Positions 35,224-44,234 of a DNA stretch of 64,000 nucleotides are shown here, piece after piece (within the stretch, counting starts at the first letter, position 1; each line of letters starts with the position of its first letter). The translations under genes and the position numbers were made by a program. Origin of the DNA: Chryseobacterium daecheongense (GTDB lineage Bacteria > Bacteroidota > Bacteroidia > Flavobacteriales > Weeksellaceae); assembly GCF_003729955.1 (NCBI RefSeq), contig NZ_RJTX01000001.1, positions 1,116,001-1,180,000 of the forward strand, in the 5' to 3' direction. The notes under the pieces were generated by a model. That model was given only the letters and a program-made list of their open reading frames with translations, made no database searches and was not told the origin of the DNA.

Positions 35224-36543
35224 TTATTTAATTGTTAAAGTTCCTGTTGTCTGTAATAGTTTTCTGTACGCTAACGCTGCATCAGCTTTGGCATTGATTA
35301 CTCCTACATTGGCCGAAATCTGTGCTGCATCTGCATCTAAAAGCTCAGTCATGGTAGCCAAGCCGTTATCAAATTTATTTTTGGTGATTCTGTAATTCTC
35401 ATTAGCCTGCACTGCTGATTTTTCGAAAACAGCAATTCTCTGTTTTGAATAATCGGCATTCTGATATTCTTTGTTAACTTCAAGCTTGATGTTATCATTT
35501 AATAATTCATTGGTAGCGTCCAGCTGCATTTCTCTTGCGCGAGATTGCTTTAATGCTGAATTTTGTTTCCAAAGATTAGCCAGATTGTATGAAACACCAA
35601 CTCCAACATTCACGGCATTATAAATGGTGATGAACTTTGGAGCATCCGCCGCAATGTACCCCCCTGTTAAAGCTACTGTGGGATAATTTTCTGCTTTTGC
35701 CGCTTTGGTCCCTAATGCCGCCGCTTTTCTCTGCTGATCTAATGCAAGCAGATCTTTTCTGTTCTGCTGAGCTTCATTAAGATAATAGCTTACAGGCTTA
35801 GCATCCTGGATCTCATCAATATAATTAGGATCAATCTCCAGTTCGGTAGTTTCAGGAAGGCCTAATAATAAGTCCATATTGATGTTGGCAATATTGTAAT
35901 TATTTTTAGCTTCCAACAATTGAAGTTCAATATTGGAAGTCTGAAGATTAGCCTTCAAACGGTCATTTCTTGCAATAACCCCATTATTCTCCAGCTTAAG
36001 GAATGTTTCATCTCTTTTGACAGAAGCGGTAAGGTTTTCTTCTAATACTTTGATAGACTGGCTTGCTTTGAATAAGTTATTATAAGCTTGTGCTACATTA
36101 TAAGCAATGGCAGTTTTATCGTTCTCTGTACTTAATTTTGCAGCTTCTACAAGATATTTGGCAGATTCAATGCCATATTTAATTCTTCCGCCTGCATACA
36201 AAGGCATCGACAAGCTTGCCTGTCCCAGGAATACGGATTTAGGAGCTGCCATTTCTCCGTTTCCGGAACCTGATTCTCCTAAAAATTTCAAATCAACTTT
36301 GGCATTGGTAAGACGCATATAACTCCCTGATAATTTTAGATCAGGCAATTGTTTATTTTTAGCATCCAGAAGGTCTGCCGTAGCTTCTTCTATTTTGGCC
36401 GCATCAATCTTAAGATTTTTGCTGTTCTGAATCCCCATTTGTACGGCTTCATCCAGTGTAAGCTGTTTTTTCTCCTGGGCATTGGCATTGGCAATTCCTA
36501 TGAAAAGGGAGAATGCAATGACTGTGTTATTTATTCTCTTCAT
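35224..36543 (-). CDS. TolC-family outer membrane efflux protein
   Basis: A 439-residue outer membrane channel with a signal peptide ending ANANAQ and two TolC repeats rich in long helices (LTLDEAVQMGIQNSKNLKID; DRLKANLQTSNIELQLLEAKNNY). It is the exit duct of the tripartite pump. Its start overlaps the end of the tetR-type gene by 17 bp, so it is translationally coupled to its regulator. Confidence 0.94.
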   Translation of the reverse strand: MKRINNTVIAFSLFIGIANANAQEKKQLTLDEAVQMGIQNSKNLKIDAAKIEEATADLLDAKNKQLPDLKLSGSYMRLTNAKVDLKFLGESGSGNGEMAAPKSVFLGQASLSMPLYAGGRIKYGIESAKYLVEAAKLSTENDKTAIAYNVAQAYNNLFKASQSIKVLEENLTASVKRDETFLKLENNGVIARNDRLKANLQTSNIELQLLEAKNNYNIANINMDLLLGLPETTELEIDPNYIDEIQDAKPVSYYLNEAQQNRKDLLALDQQRKAAALGTKAAKAENYPTVALTGGYIAADAPKFITIYNAVNVGVGVSYNLANLWKQNSALKQSRAREMQLDATNELLNDNIKLEVNKEYQNADYSKQRIAVFEKSAVQANENYRITKNKFDNGLATMTELLDADAAQISANVGVINAKADAALAYRKLLQTTGTLTIK

Positions 36544-37153
36544 AACCTAAAAGGTCTTTTAGTAAGTATTTTATATGGTTTTTAAGTTCCGTGTAATATT
36601 TTTCATCAAAAGCTTCTTCCTCCTCCGTATTATTAAGAAACTCTTTATACATTTCTTTAGCGTTGGAAGCATAGAACAATGTTCCGCTTACGGTAGCATG
36701 AAGCAGGTAAATAGGAGGATTTTTAGTGAAAATTCCTTTTTCCAATCCGCTTTCCAATACTCTGGAATACATGGAAATGAATCCCATTTTGGTTTGCTTA
36801 AGGAATTCTACGATCTGCGGGTTTTCCGTATGCAGCTGCTCTCTCTGCATGATCCTGTAAAAACATTTATGGTTTCTTACTCTCCCTGTAAACTGTTCTA
36901 CTATCTTTTCTATTTTTTCCCACTCATTGATGTCGGTTCTCTCCAGAATATCTTTTGAAAAAAATTGCCCTTCATTCATTCTGTATTCTACCAGCTTCTC
37001 ATATAATTTTTCTTTTGAACCGAAATAATAGGAAATCATAGAAATATTCACATTAGCTGCTTTGGCAATCTCCCGTGTGGAAGTTCCTTCAAAACCCTTT
37101 TCGGCAAAGAGCTTTTCGGCAGCGAATAATATATTTTCTTCTTTTGAGATCAT
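36527..37153 (-). CDS. TetR/AcrR-family transcriptional regulator of the efflux operon
   Basis: A 208-residue repressor with an N-terminal TetR helix-turn-helix (ENILFAAEKLFAEKGFEGTSTREIAKAANVN) and a helical ligand-binding domain. It is the first gene of the tetR-tolC-hlyD-MFS operon. A dyad 48 bp upstream is a likely operator, so autoregulation with release by a pumped substrate is the simple model. Confidence 0.92.
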   Translation of the reverse strand: MISKEENILFAAEKLFAEKGFEGTSTREIAKAANVNISMISYYFGSKEKLYEKLVEYRMNEGQFFSKDILERTDINEWEKIEKIVEQFTGRVRNHKCFYRIMQREQLHTENPQIVEFLKQTKMGFISMYSRVLESGLEKGIFTKNPPIYLLHATVSGTLFYASNAKEMYKEFLNNTEEEEAFDEKYYTELKNHIKYLLKDLLGYEENK

Positions 37154-37200
37154 TTCATTTCTATTTTTTCAAGGGGCAAATTTATAACAATTTTCAAACA

Positions 37201-37216
37201 AATCAAACGATTGATT
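37201..37216. promoter_or_regulatory. AATCAA-ACGA-TTGATT dyad, likely TetR-type operator
   Basis: Six-bp perfect arms with a 4-bp spacer lie upstream of the tetR-type gene start (37153), followed by a further GATT. The size and place fit autoregulation. Confidence 0.55.
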
Positions 37217-37300
37217 GATTTTTTAATTTATTTTTAATTTTTTGTTCACACAACTCCTTGAAATTATTATATTTGGATTCAGATAAAAAATTAAATAATT

Positions 37301-37528
37301 ATGAAAAAATTTATTTCTGCTTTAGCAGTTGTTGGTTTATTCACTTTCAGTTTTGCACAGGAAACTCCTAAGTCCGGATGTTGTGCAGGAAAGGATAAAA
37401 AAGAATGTTCTGTAAAAGATAAAAAGGCATGTGGTGACCATCACAAATCTTGTGATGCTAAAGCGAAAACAGCTGATAACAGTCAGCCTAAGACCAAAAC
37501 AACTGCAAAAGTGAAAAAAGCAGCTTAA
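37301..37528 (+). CDS. Small exported Cys/Lys-rich protein
   Basis: A 75-residue protein with a signal peptide ending FSFAQ and a mature part of about 55 residues holding six Cys (GCCAGKDKKECSVKDKKACG, then SCDAK), a DHH segment and a Lys-rich tail. Cys plus His suggests metal binding or disulfide cross-linking in the periplasm. It is divergent from the tetR-type operon but with its own gap and terminator. No family is known to me. Confidence 0.75.
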   Translation: MKKFISALAVVGLFTFSFAQETPKSGCCAGKDKKECSVKDKKACGDHHKSCDAKAKTADNSQPKTKTTAKVKKAA

Positions 37529-37538
37529 TAGTAAAATT

Positions 37539-37566
37539 AAAGTCCTGAAATTTCAGGACTTTTTTA
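37539..37566. terminator. Bidirectional intrinsic terminator
   Basis: A perfect 24-bp palindrome (AAAGTCCTGAAA and its complement) followed by Ts, between the Cys-rich gene and holB. Confidence 0.88.
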
Positions 37567-38682
37567 TGTGTTTTTGTGAATATATCTTGATAGTTTTATT
37601 CCCAAATCGGTCCAGATGATTTTAGGATTCCCGTTTCTTGTTAAATGAAGATCTGCAGTACTGATCTCTTCTAATATGTTTTCAATATTGGCTCCGTTTA
37701 TAAATTTGGAAAAGCCTGCCCAATTGAAACCATTCGCATCAATTTTTTTATAAACCAGATTTTCCGACTGATAATTCTGAAGCAAAGCCAATCTGAAGAT
37801 CTCTGAGCAATAATTAAGGAAGTTCTTTTGTTTTTCCCTGTTCCAGCCTGAAATTTCCCTCGCCCAGAAAATAATATTCTTCAAAAACTCGGGTTTCTTT
37901 TTTACCTGAAAGGCATCACGAACCCACTGAATGAATAATTTTTCAAATTCTTCATTCTTATTTCCGGAATTCAAAAGCTTTATGGCTTCATTTAAATCTC
38001 CCTGTGCTTCATGAATAATTTCCTTCACTTTTTCATCCGAGACGGAAAAATTTTTACGGATATACTGATCCAGATCTTCATCATTGATCCTGTGAACTTC
38101 TACGATCTGAGTCCTGGAAAGAATAGTGGGAAGAATATCATTAGTGCTTTCCGCCGTTAAAAGAATAAGGGTTTTTGCAGGGGGCTCCTCAAGAAACTTA
38201 AGAAACTTATTGGAAGCGGAGATGTTCATTTTATCAGCTCTCCAGACAATGAGGATTTTAGTACCGCCTTCAAAACTTTTGAGTGAGAACTTCTGGTTCT
38301 GGTCATCTATTTCATCTGCAGAAATAAACAGCTGTTTATTTTCCGAATCCAGGAACGCTGTCCAGTCATCATAGCTTGCATATGGAGAAGCTAAGATCAT
38401 TTCCCTGAATTCATCGAATTTATTTTTGCTTAATGAATTTTTATTATCCGTATAAACTGGAAAGCTGAAATGCAGGTCCAAGTGATTCAGGTGCTCTACT
38501 TTTGAAGCGGCATGTTCATTTTCTCTATTTAAAATTTCTCTTGCATATGCTAACACCAAAGGAAGTGTCCCATAACCTTCTTTTCCTACAAAAAGCTGGG
38601 CATGGCTTACTCTATTCTCTGCGATACTGTCTTTTAGAAGTTTTTTCAGGTTTTCCTGTCCGGCAATATTCTCCCAATTCAT
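37564..38682 (-). CDS. holB: DNA polymerase III subunit delta'
   Basis: Clamp-loader subunit of 372 residues with the AAA+ clamp-loader fold (WENIAGQENLKKLLKDSI, SHAQLFVGKEGYGTLPLVLAYA). The Walker A lysine is missing (GKEGYGTLP), as is normal for delta', which does not bind ATP. ILLTAESTNDILPTILSRTQIVEV is the typical SRC-region equivalent (SRT here). Its TATCTTTG promoter ends 4 nt before the ATG. Confidence 0.92.
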   Translation of the reverse strand: MNWENIAGQENLKKLLKDSIAENRVSHAQLFVGKEGYGTLPLVLAYAREILNRENEHAASKVEHLNHLDLHFSFPVYTDNKNSLSKNKFDEFREMILASPYASYDDWTAFLDSENKQLFISADEIDDQNQKFSLKSFEGGTKILIVWRADKMNISASNKFLKFLEEPPAKTLILLTAESTNDILPTILSRTQIVEVHRINDEDLDQYIRKNFSVSDEKVKEIIHEAQGDLNEAIKLLNSGNKNEEFEKLFIQWVRDAFQVKKKPEFLKNIIFWAREISGWNREKQKNFLNYCSEIFRLALLQNYQSENLVYKKIDANGFNWAGFSKFINGANIENILEEISTADLHLTRNGNPKIIWTDLGIKLSRYIHKNT

Positions 38683-38686
38683 GTTT

Positions 38687-38694
38687 CAAAGATA
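38687..38694 (-). promoter_or_regulatory. -7 box TATCTTTG of holB, almost abutting the ATG
   Basis: The minus strand reads TATCTTTG with 4 nt before the ATG at 38682, the same geometry as mnmE, so a leaderless transcript is likely. Confidence 0.55.
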
Positions 38695-38714
38695 AAGAAT
38701 TTTGTGAAAGAGTA

Positions 38715-38805
38715 TATTTGTGAACCGTGAATTTTGCTTCACAAGTGAATGATCAATTGCTTACAATATATTCATTATCCTCATTCGCAATTGACTATTG
38801 CCATT
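38715..38805. repeat. Palindromic intergenic repeat, copy C
   Basis: Contains GTGAACCGTGAATT, AAGTGAATGATCAATTGC (arm TCAATTGC at 38753-38760) and GCAATTGACTATTGCC (arm GCAATTGA at 38787-38794). The words match copies A and B. It lies between holB and a putative outer membrane protein gene. Confidence 0.5.
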
Positions 38806-38902
38806 TAGAATTCGTCTTTTTCCCCTTAACAAACTTTAACCTCATGAAATTTTTACAATTCATTAATATTTAAGATATTTGCGCATTGTTTAAAAATATA
38901 GA

Positions 38903-40192
38903 ATGAAAAAAATCTTTGTACTATCATTCATATCAGTCGGGTATTTCCTAAATGCACAGAGTTTGAGTAACTCACCTTATGCAACCTACGGAATTGGAGA
39001 TGTAAAATATGATAATACGATTGAAACTGCCTCAATGGGTGGTATATCAACTGCTTATATAAGTGATTTCACCAGTAGTTTTAACTTTGCTAATCCAGCC
39101 AACAATGCCAATTTTGAACTTACAAGCATTAAACTGGAAGCAACCAACGAAAATAATTATTTCAAAACTGATTATAATAATACGAAGTCTACCAAACATT
39201 CTACGTACTTATCCAATATATCGTTAGCATTTCCTTTGTCACAAAAGGTAAAAATGGGGTTTTCCTATCAGCCGTACAGCTCAAAAAGTTATGACATCCT
39301 CCATTCAGAAACTATACAGAATCCAGATGGGACGGAGACGGAAGTAAGAAACCGTTTTAGAGGAACCGGTACATTGAATACAGCTCAGGCTGCAGTTTCA
39401 TATAAAATTAACCAGGAATTCGCAGTGGGGGTAAGAGCTAACCTATATTTCGGGAACTTATCGGATATCAATGAGCTTGCGTCTTCCAATGCAGAGTTAA
39501 TCAATGGATATGAAACGAAGAACAGGATTAAAAACTTCAATTTCACTCTTGGTGCAAATTACCAGCATTTAAATACAAGTACAGACCGTAAGCTTACTAT
39601 TGGTGCTACGACAACTTTCGGAAACTCCAGTAATATGACAACTGATTATACCAACAGTACCTATTATTACACTACAGGAGATGTAAAAGCCGGTGAAACC
39701 ATTATTGAACAGAAAAGTACAAAATCTAAAAACCTTTTACCATTACAGGCTTCTTTAGGTATCGGATACGGTAGTGAAAACCAGTGGTTTGTTTCCCTTC
39801 AGGGAGATTATAAAAAAGGAGAAACCGTTTCTTATTTCGGAAGTACTTTTGATTTTGAGGATTCTTACAGAATTTCTGCCGGAGGTTGGTATTTGCCGAA
39901 CTACAACAACTTCAGAAGTTATTTCTCCAGAGTTGTATACAGATACGGAGCTTTTTATGAAAAAGGAAACTTAAAGCTTGCCGGTAATAACATTAACAAA
40001 TTTGGTGTTTCCGCAGGGGTACTTCTTCCATTCAAGAACAGCAGTATTACAAGAATGAGCGGACTTGAAATTGGTGTGGAAGTTGGAAAACGCGGTACTT
40101 TGAAAGATAATTTGATCAACCAGAATTTCATTAATTTAAGAATAGGCTTTAACTTTGCTGACAGATGGTTCAGAAAAACCCTATACAACTAG
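38903..40192 (+). CDS. Putative outer membrane beta-barrel protein upstream of lptC
   Basis: A 429-residue protein with a signal peptide ending FLNAQ and alternating amphipathic strands throughout (KVKMGFSYQPYSSKSYDIL; FAVGVRANLYFGNLSD). The C-terminal strand ends FADRWFRKTLYN. The start SLSNSPYATYGIGDVKYDNT resembles flavobacterial FadL/PorV-like barrels. The stop codon lies 1 bp before the lptC start, so the two are co-transcribed and it may share an envelope role. Confidence 0.8.
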   Translation: MKKIFVLSFISVGYFLNAQSLSNSPYATYGIGDVKYDNTIETASMGGISTAYISDFTSSFNFANPANNANFELTSIKLEATNENNYFKTDYNNTKSTKHSTYLSNISLAFPLSQKVKMGFSYQPYSSKSYDILHSETIQNPDGTETEVRNRFRGTGTLNTAQAAVSYKINQEFAVGVRANLYFGNLSDINELASSNAELINGYETKNRIKNFNFTLGANYQHLNTSTDRKLTIGATTTFGNSSNMTTDYTNSTYYYTTGDVKAGETIIEQKSTKSKNLLPLQASLGIGYGSENQWFVSLQGDYKKGETVSYFGSTFDFEDSYRISAGGWYLPNYNNFRSYFSRVVYRYGAFYEKGNLKLAGNNINKFGVSAGVLLPFKNSSITRMSGLEIGVEVGKRGTLKDNLINQNFINLRIGFNFADRWFRKTLYN

Positions 40193-40193
40193 A

Positions 40194-40784
40194 ATGAAAT
40201 TGAAAACGAACATATCATATAAAAATATAGCATACCTTTTTAGTTGTGCTATATTTTTTATATTGACTTCCTGTGAAGAGGATCTTACCAAAGCCAACGC
40301 TAATAAGAATAAAAATTTCCCTTCACAGATCATTAACAATGCCAAAATCATCCAGCGTGATTCTGGATTTGTAACGCTACGGGCCACGGCTCCGATTATT
40401 GAAAAATATGAACTGATAGACAGTCCATACGTAGTGGCCAGAAAGGGGATTAACATTCAGTTTTTTGATAAGAAAAAACCTAAAGTGCCTGGAAAAATCA
40501 CCGCCAAATACGCCCGTATTTTCGAATATAAAAAATTCTATGAAGCGAAAGGTAATGTAAGAATCACTACCAATGAAGGACAGCGATTTGCCATGCAGAG
40601 TATTTACTGGGATCAGAAAAAGAACCGTATTTATACCAAAGATACTGTGTATGTAACGATGGAAGATGGTTCTACCCTTGTTGGAGCCAATGGAATGACC
40701 GCTAAAGATGACTTTTCAGAATACACTTTCTTTAATAATTCCGGTGATTTCAGTACCAAACAACTTTCTGAAAAACAAAAATAA
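40194..40784 (+). CDS. lptC: LPS export periplasmic component LptC (lipoprotein form)
   Basis: A 196-residue LptC homologue of the Bacteroidota lipoprotein type: signal with lipobox LTSC (Cys27), then the OstA/LptC beta-jellyroll (AKYARIFEYKKFYEAKGNVRI; YWDQKKNRIYTKDTVYV). It passes LPS from the LptBFG extractor to LptA. I chose the ATG at 40194, 1 bp after the preceding stop. The stop codon shares one base with the anmK start (TAATG). Confidence 0.88.
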   Translation: MKLKTNISYKNIAYLFSCAIFFILTSCEEDLTKANANKNKNFPSQIINNAKIIQRDSGFVTLRATAPIIEKYELIDSPYVVARKGINIQFFDKKKPKVPGKITAKYARIFEYKKFYEAKGNVRITTNEGQRFAMQSIYWDQKKNRIYTKDTVYVTMEDGSTLVGANGMTAKDDFSEYTFFNNSGDFSTKQLSEKQK

Positions 40785-41833
40785 TGATGATTTCACAGGC
40801 TATCGGTTTAATGTCCGGAACAAGCTTGGACGGATTGGATATCTGCTTGGCCAGGTTTGAAAAAAAAGGTCAAAACTGGAGTTTTGAAATCCTTAAGGGA
40901 GAAACTATTCCCTATCCGGTTTCCTGGGAAGAAAAACTCAGAAATGCCATTCATTTAAGCGCAGAGGAACTATTGGAATTACATTCGGAATATGGTTTTT
41001 ACTTAGGGCAACAAGTTCAGGATTTTATTCAGAGAAATGAACTTCAGCATATTGATCTGATTTCATCTCATGGTCATACAGTTTTTCATCAGCCTCAAAA
41101 GAGATTTACATTGCAGATTGGCGATGGAAGAGCTATTAAATTAATGACAGGAATTCCTGTAGTATATGACTTCAGAACACAAGATGTCTTGATGGGCGGA
41201 AACGGGGCTCCTTTGGTTCCTATAGGAGATGAATTACTTTTTTCCCAATATGATGCATGCCTGAATTTAGGCGGGTTCTCCAATATTTCATTAAAAGTTG
41301 CTGATCAAAGGATCGCTTTTGATATTGCTCCTGTGAATATTGTTTTAAATAGGCTTGCTCAGCAATTTGACAAAAATTTTGATGAAAACGGCGAATTAGC
41401 CAGGACGGGAAAAGTCAATCAAGAATTGTTATCTAAGCTTAATTCTTTAGAATTCTATCAGCAATCCCATCCAAAATCATTAGGAATTGAATGGTGTAAT
41501 GCATATGTTTATCCATTGCTGGGCACCATCGAAAGAACAGATCTTCTGACAACATGTACGGAACACATCAGTCAGCAAATTTCAAAGGTCATTAACGAAA
41601 ACAACCTTAAAAGTGTTTTATTTACCGGAGGTGGAACGTACAATTCTTTTTTAATAGAGAAGATACGACAGAAAACTCACGCTGAAATTATTATTCCCGA
41701 AAAAGAAATTATAGAGTATAAAGAGGCTTTAATTTTTGCTTTTATGGGTGTTTTAAGGCAAAATAACGAGGTCAATGTCCTTGCGTCTGCAACGGGAAGT
41801 TCCAAGGATCACAGTTCAGGAATTATGATATAA
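40784..41833 (+). CDS. anmK: Anhydro-N-acetylmuramic acid kinase
   Basis: Phosphorylates and opens 1,6-anhydro-MurNAc during cell-wall recycling. It has 349 residues with the signature GLMSGTSLDGLD at 7-18, SSHGHTVFHQP, GFSNIS and the late FTGGGTYNSFL. It is coupled to lptC by a one-base overlap, making a small envelope-maintenance operon (barrel protein, lptC, anmK). Confidence 0.95.
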   Translation: MMISQAIGLMSGTSLDGLDICLARFEKKGQNWSFEILKGETIPYPVSWEEKLRNAIHLSAEELLELHSEYGFYLGQQVQDFIQRNELQHIDLISSHGHTVFHQPQKRFTLQIGDGRAIKLMTGIPVVYDFRTQDVLMGGNGAPLVPIGDELLFSQYDACLNLGGFSNISLKVADQRIAFDIAPVNIVLNRLAQQFDKNFDENGELARTGKVNQELLSKLNSLEFYQQSHPKSLGIEWCNAYVYPLLGTIERTDLLTTCTEHISQQISKVINENNLKSVLFTGGGTYNSFLIEKIRQKTHAEIIIPEKEIIEYKEALIFAFMGVLRQNNEVNVLASATGSSKDHSSGIMI

Positions 41834-41834
41834 A

Positions 41835-41864
41835 AAAAACCTCCATTGCTGAAGGTTTTTGTTT
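41835..41864. terminator. Terminator between anmK and the SRPBCC gene
   Basis: AAAAACCT pairs with AGGTTTTT around a 10-nt loop. It is weaker than most in this window. Confidence 0.6.
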
Positions 41865-42253
41865 TATTTATAAGCTTCGATCTTATCCGTTAAAGTATTG
41901 ATGAAGTTTTGTAAAGGCTTTTCTACCATCATTTTGATAAAAGGATTGAATTTTCCTTCAAAAAGCATCTGAACCTCCGTTTGATTTTCATTCACAGGAT
42001 TCAAAGTTGCTGTTAATGAAAAATCTAAGCTCGAGCTTGCCGATTTCAAAACCGCTTTCTGATCATTTACTTCGTCTATTTTCAATGCGATTTCCGGCAT
42101 TCCCTGTAATCCGAATTTAAAACCGTCTTCTCTTGTTTCAAACTTCTGAAGGCCATCCGGCATAAAATCTTTATAATTTTCCGGGGACTTTAATATTTCT
42201 GTTAGCTCTTTAGATGATTTATTGACAATAATCTTTCGTCCTTCTAAATTCAT
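41864..42253 (-). CDS. SRPBCC-like (START-fold) protein
   Basis: A 129-residue START/Bet v1-like protein: NKSSKELTEILKSPENYKDFMP at the N-terminus, a beta sheet (FKFGLQGMPEIALKIDEV; ATLNPVNENQTEVQMLFEGKF) and a long C-terminal helix (MMVEKPLQNFINTLTDKIEAY). It may bind a hydrophobic ligand. It is divergent from a NUDIX gene with a 40-bp gap. Confidence 0.8.
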   Translation of the reverse strand: MNLEGRKIIVNKSSKELTEILKSPENYKDFMPDGLQKFETREDGFKFGLQGMPEIALKIDEVNDQKAVLKSASSSLDFSLTATLNPVNENQTEVQMLFEGKFNPFIKMMVEKPLQNFINTLTDKIEAYK

Positions 42254-42258
42254 TTTTT

Positions 42259-42266
42259 TATTTTTG
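42259..42266 (+). promoter_or_regulatory. -7 box TATTTTTG of the NUDIX gene
   Basis: TATTTTTG matches TAnnTTTG and lies 27 bp before the ATG at 42294. Confidence 0.5.
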
Positions 42267-42293
42267 TATTTAAATTCTAATTCTTACAAATAT

Positions 42294-42905
42294 ATGTATA
42301 AAGTTTTTGTGAACGAAAAAAAATTATTATTGTCTAAGCAATCTGAAAACTTAGAAAAAACGCTTAGATATGAAAACGTCACAAGCCTTGAGATCGCTCT
42401 TGATCTTCTTGAAAATACATCTGTAAAGGAATTGAATGTTTTCGGTGAAAATTTGGATGAAATCTGGGCAGAATTTCAAAAACTGTTCAGAATCATTGAA
42501 GCTGCGGGAGGTATCGTAAGTAATCCTGAGCAGGATATCCTTTTTATCAGAAGACTTGGTAAATGGGATCTTCCTAAAGGTAAAATGGAGAAAGGTGAAT
42601 CCAGGGAAGAATCAGCCGTAAGAGAAATTGAAGAAGAGACAGGATTGAAAGATGTAGAGTTAAAAAAGTTCATCAATACCACTTATCATATTTATGTGGA
42701 AAGAAACGGCGAAAAAATCCTTAAATGCACTCATTGGTTCGATATGAACTTCAAAGGCGAAGATACCTCGAAACCTCAGATCGAAGAAGGAATCACAGAA
42801 GTAGCCTGGAAAAATGTCTCTCAAATAGAAAGTGAAGTATTTCCAAATACTTTTAGAAATATAGAACTGATCATTAAAGAATTCTGGAGCAGCAGTATTA
42901 AATAA
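42294..42905 (+). CDS. NUDIX hydrolase with N-terminal extension
   Basis: A 203-residue NUDIX enzyme. The NUDIX box lies at about 96-118 (GKMEKGESREESAVREIEEE then TGL), fitting GX5EX7REUXEEXGU. The first 65 residues (YKVFVNEKKLLLS...) form an extra alpha/beta domain not needed for catalysis. I chose the ATG at 42294, downstream of the TATTTTTG box. The substrate is unknown. Its end overlaps the murF end by 8 bp tail-to-tail. Confidence 0.9.
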   Translation: MYKVFVNEKKLLLSKQSENLEKTLRYENVTSLEIALDLLENTSVKELNVFGENLDEIWAEFQKLFRIIEAAGGIVSNPEQDILFIRRLGKWDLPKGKMEKGESREESAVREIEEETGLKDVELKKFINTTYHIYVERNGEKILKCTHWFDMNFKGEDTSKPQIEEGITEVAWKNVSQIESEVFPNTFRNIELIIKEFWSSSIK

Positions 42906-44169
42906 ATTCTGCTGCCTTTTCCAGTGAAATTCCTCTTGAAGCTTTTAACAGGATATTGTCTGATTGAATTTTATTCAATTTTAAATAGTCTATTAATTCT
43001 GCTGTATTTTCAAAAGAATTTGTGGAAGAATTGACATTTTTAAAGTGTTTTCCTACGGTTATAATTTCATCAAAACCCAAATCATGAGCTAGCTGAAGAA
43101 TATTTTGATGTTCTTTTGCACTCTCCTCCCCCAATTCCAGCATATCCCCGATAATAATGGTTTTACTGCCTTCAAATGTTATAAAATTATTCAGTGAGGC
43201 GGTCATTGAACTTGGATTGGCATTGTAGGTATCCAGAACCAAAGTTTTACCCTCCTTTTTCACAATCTGAGACCGCATATTGGTAGGGGTATATTTTTCA
43301 ACTGCATTCTTGATCTTTTCTATATCAACTCCAAAATGAAGCCCTAAACTTGCTGCTGCGCAAAGATTGGTGAAATTATATTCTCCGGTAAGTTTGGATA
43401 GCATTTTTGTTTCATGATAGATCAGTCCTACACAATGGTCTGCTGAAAAAGACTCATAATAATACTCCGAACTTTCTTTTCCAAAAGTTATAGTGTGTTC
43501 ATAATTTTCGGTCTTTTCCACTTGAATGTTGTCATTCTCATTAACGATAATAGTCCGATGATGGTTTTTCAGGAAGTCATACAGTTCGGATTTCCCTTTG
43601 ATTACGCCTTCAAATCCGCCAAAACCTTCCAAGTGTGCTTTTCCGAAATTAGTGATATACCCATAATCCGGCTGAGAAATCGTGCATAAAAGTTCAATTT
43701 CTTTTTGATGATTGGCTCCCATTTCTATGACTGCCATTTCATGCTCCGGTTTAATAGAAAGGATAGTCAGTGGAACTCCGATGTGGTTGTTTAAATTTCC
43801 AACTGTGTATTGAACCTTATATTTTTCCGACAGAACAGCATGAATCAATTCTTTTGTTGTCGTCTTGCCATTGCTTCCTGTAAGTCCGATAATCGGAATT
43901 TGTAGCTTACTTCTATGAAATACGGCCAGATCCTGAAGAAATTGTAAGGTAGACGGAACGTAGAAAATATTCTTATCCTTATTTTCAAAATCTTTTTGCT
44001 CCACAATGACTGCTAAAGCTCCATCTTCCACCGCTTTATCTGCTAATGTTGCCGCATTGAAATTCTCACCGGAAAAAGCAAAGAAAATGTCATCTTTTTC
44101 TATCTTCCTGCTGTCTATGGTAACTTTATTTGACTTTAAAAATAAAGGATAAAACTGTTCTGTATTCAT
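42898..44169 (-). CDS. murF: UDP-N-acetylmuramoyl-tripeptide--D-alanyl-D-alanine ligase
   Basis: Adds D-Ala-D-Ala to the peptidoglycan precursor. It has 423 residues with three Mur-ligase domains, the ATP loop GLTGSNGKTTT at 95-105, the carbamylated-Lys region (KSELYDFL), and DTYNANPSSMTASL near residue 316. It is a core gene encoded outside any dcw cluster here. Confidence 0.95.
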   Translation of the reverse strand: MNTEQFYPLFLKSNKVTIDSRKIEKDDIFFAFSGENFNAATLADKAVEDGALAVIVEQKDFENKDKNIFYVPSTLQFLQDLAVFHRSKLQIPIIGLTGSNGKTTTKELIHAVLSEKYKVQYTVGNLNNHIGVPLTILSIKPEHEMAVIEMGANHQKEIELLCTISQPDYGYITNFGKAHLEGFGGFEGVIKGKSELYDFLKNHHRTIIVNENDNIQVEKTENYEHTITFGKESSEYYYESFSADHCVGLIYHETKMLSKLTGEYNFTNLCAAASLGLHFGVDIEKIKNAVEKYTPTNMRSQIVKKEGKTLVLDTYNANPSSMTASLNNFITFEGSKTIIIGDMLELGEESAKEHQNILQLAHDLGFDEIITVGKHFKNVNSSTNSFENTAELIDYLKLNKIQSDNILLKASRGISLEKAAEFI

Positions 44170-44181
44170 AGGTCAAAAATA

Positions 44182-44213
44182 AAAAAACCTTCCGAAAATC
44201 CGGAAGGTTTTTT
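44182..44213 (-). terminator. Intrinsic terminator downstream of gldJ
   Basis: AAAAAACCTTCCG pairs with CGGAAGGTTTTTT, 22 bp after the gldJ stop. Confidence 0.88.
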
Positions 44214-44234
44214 ATAAGTATTTTTTGATAAATA

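Noticed and set aside
42222..42293. Upstream extension of the NUDIX gene from an earlier ATG
   Set aside because: The extension overlaps the divergent SRPBCC gene start and contains the TATTTTTG promoter box.
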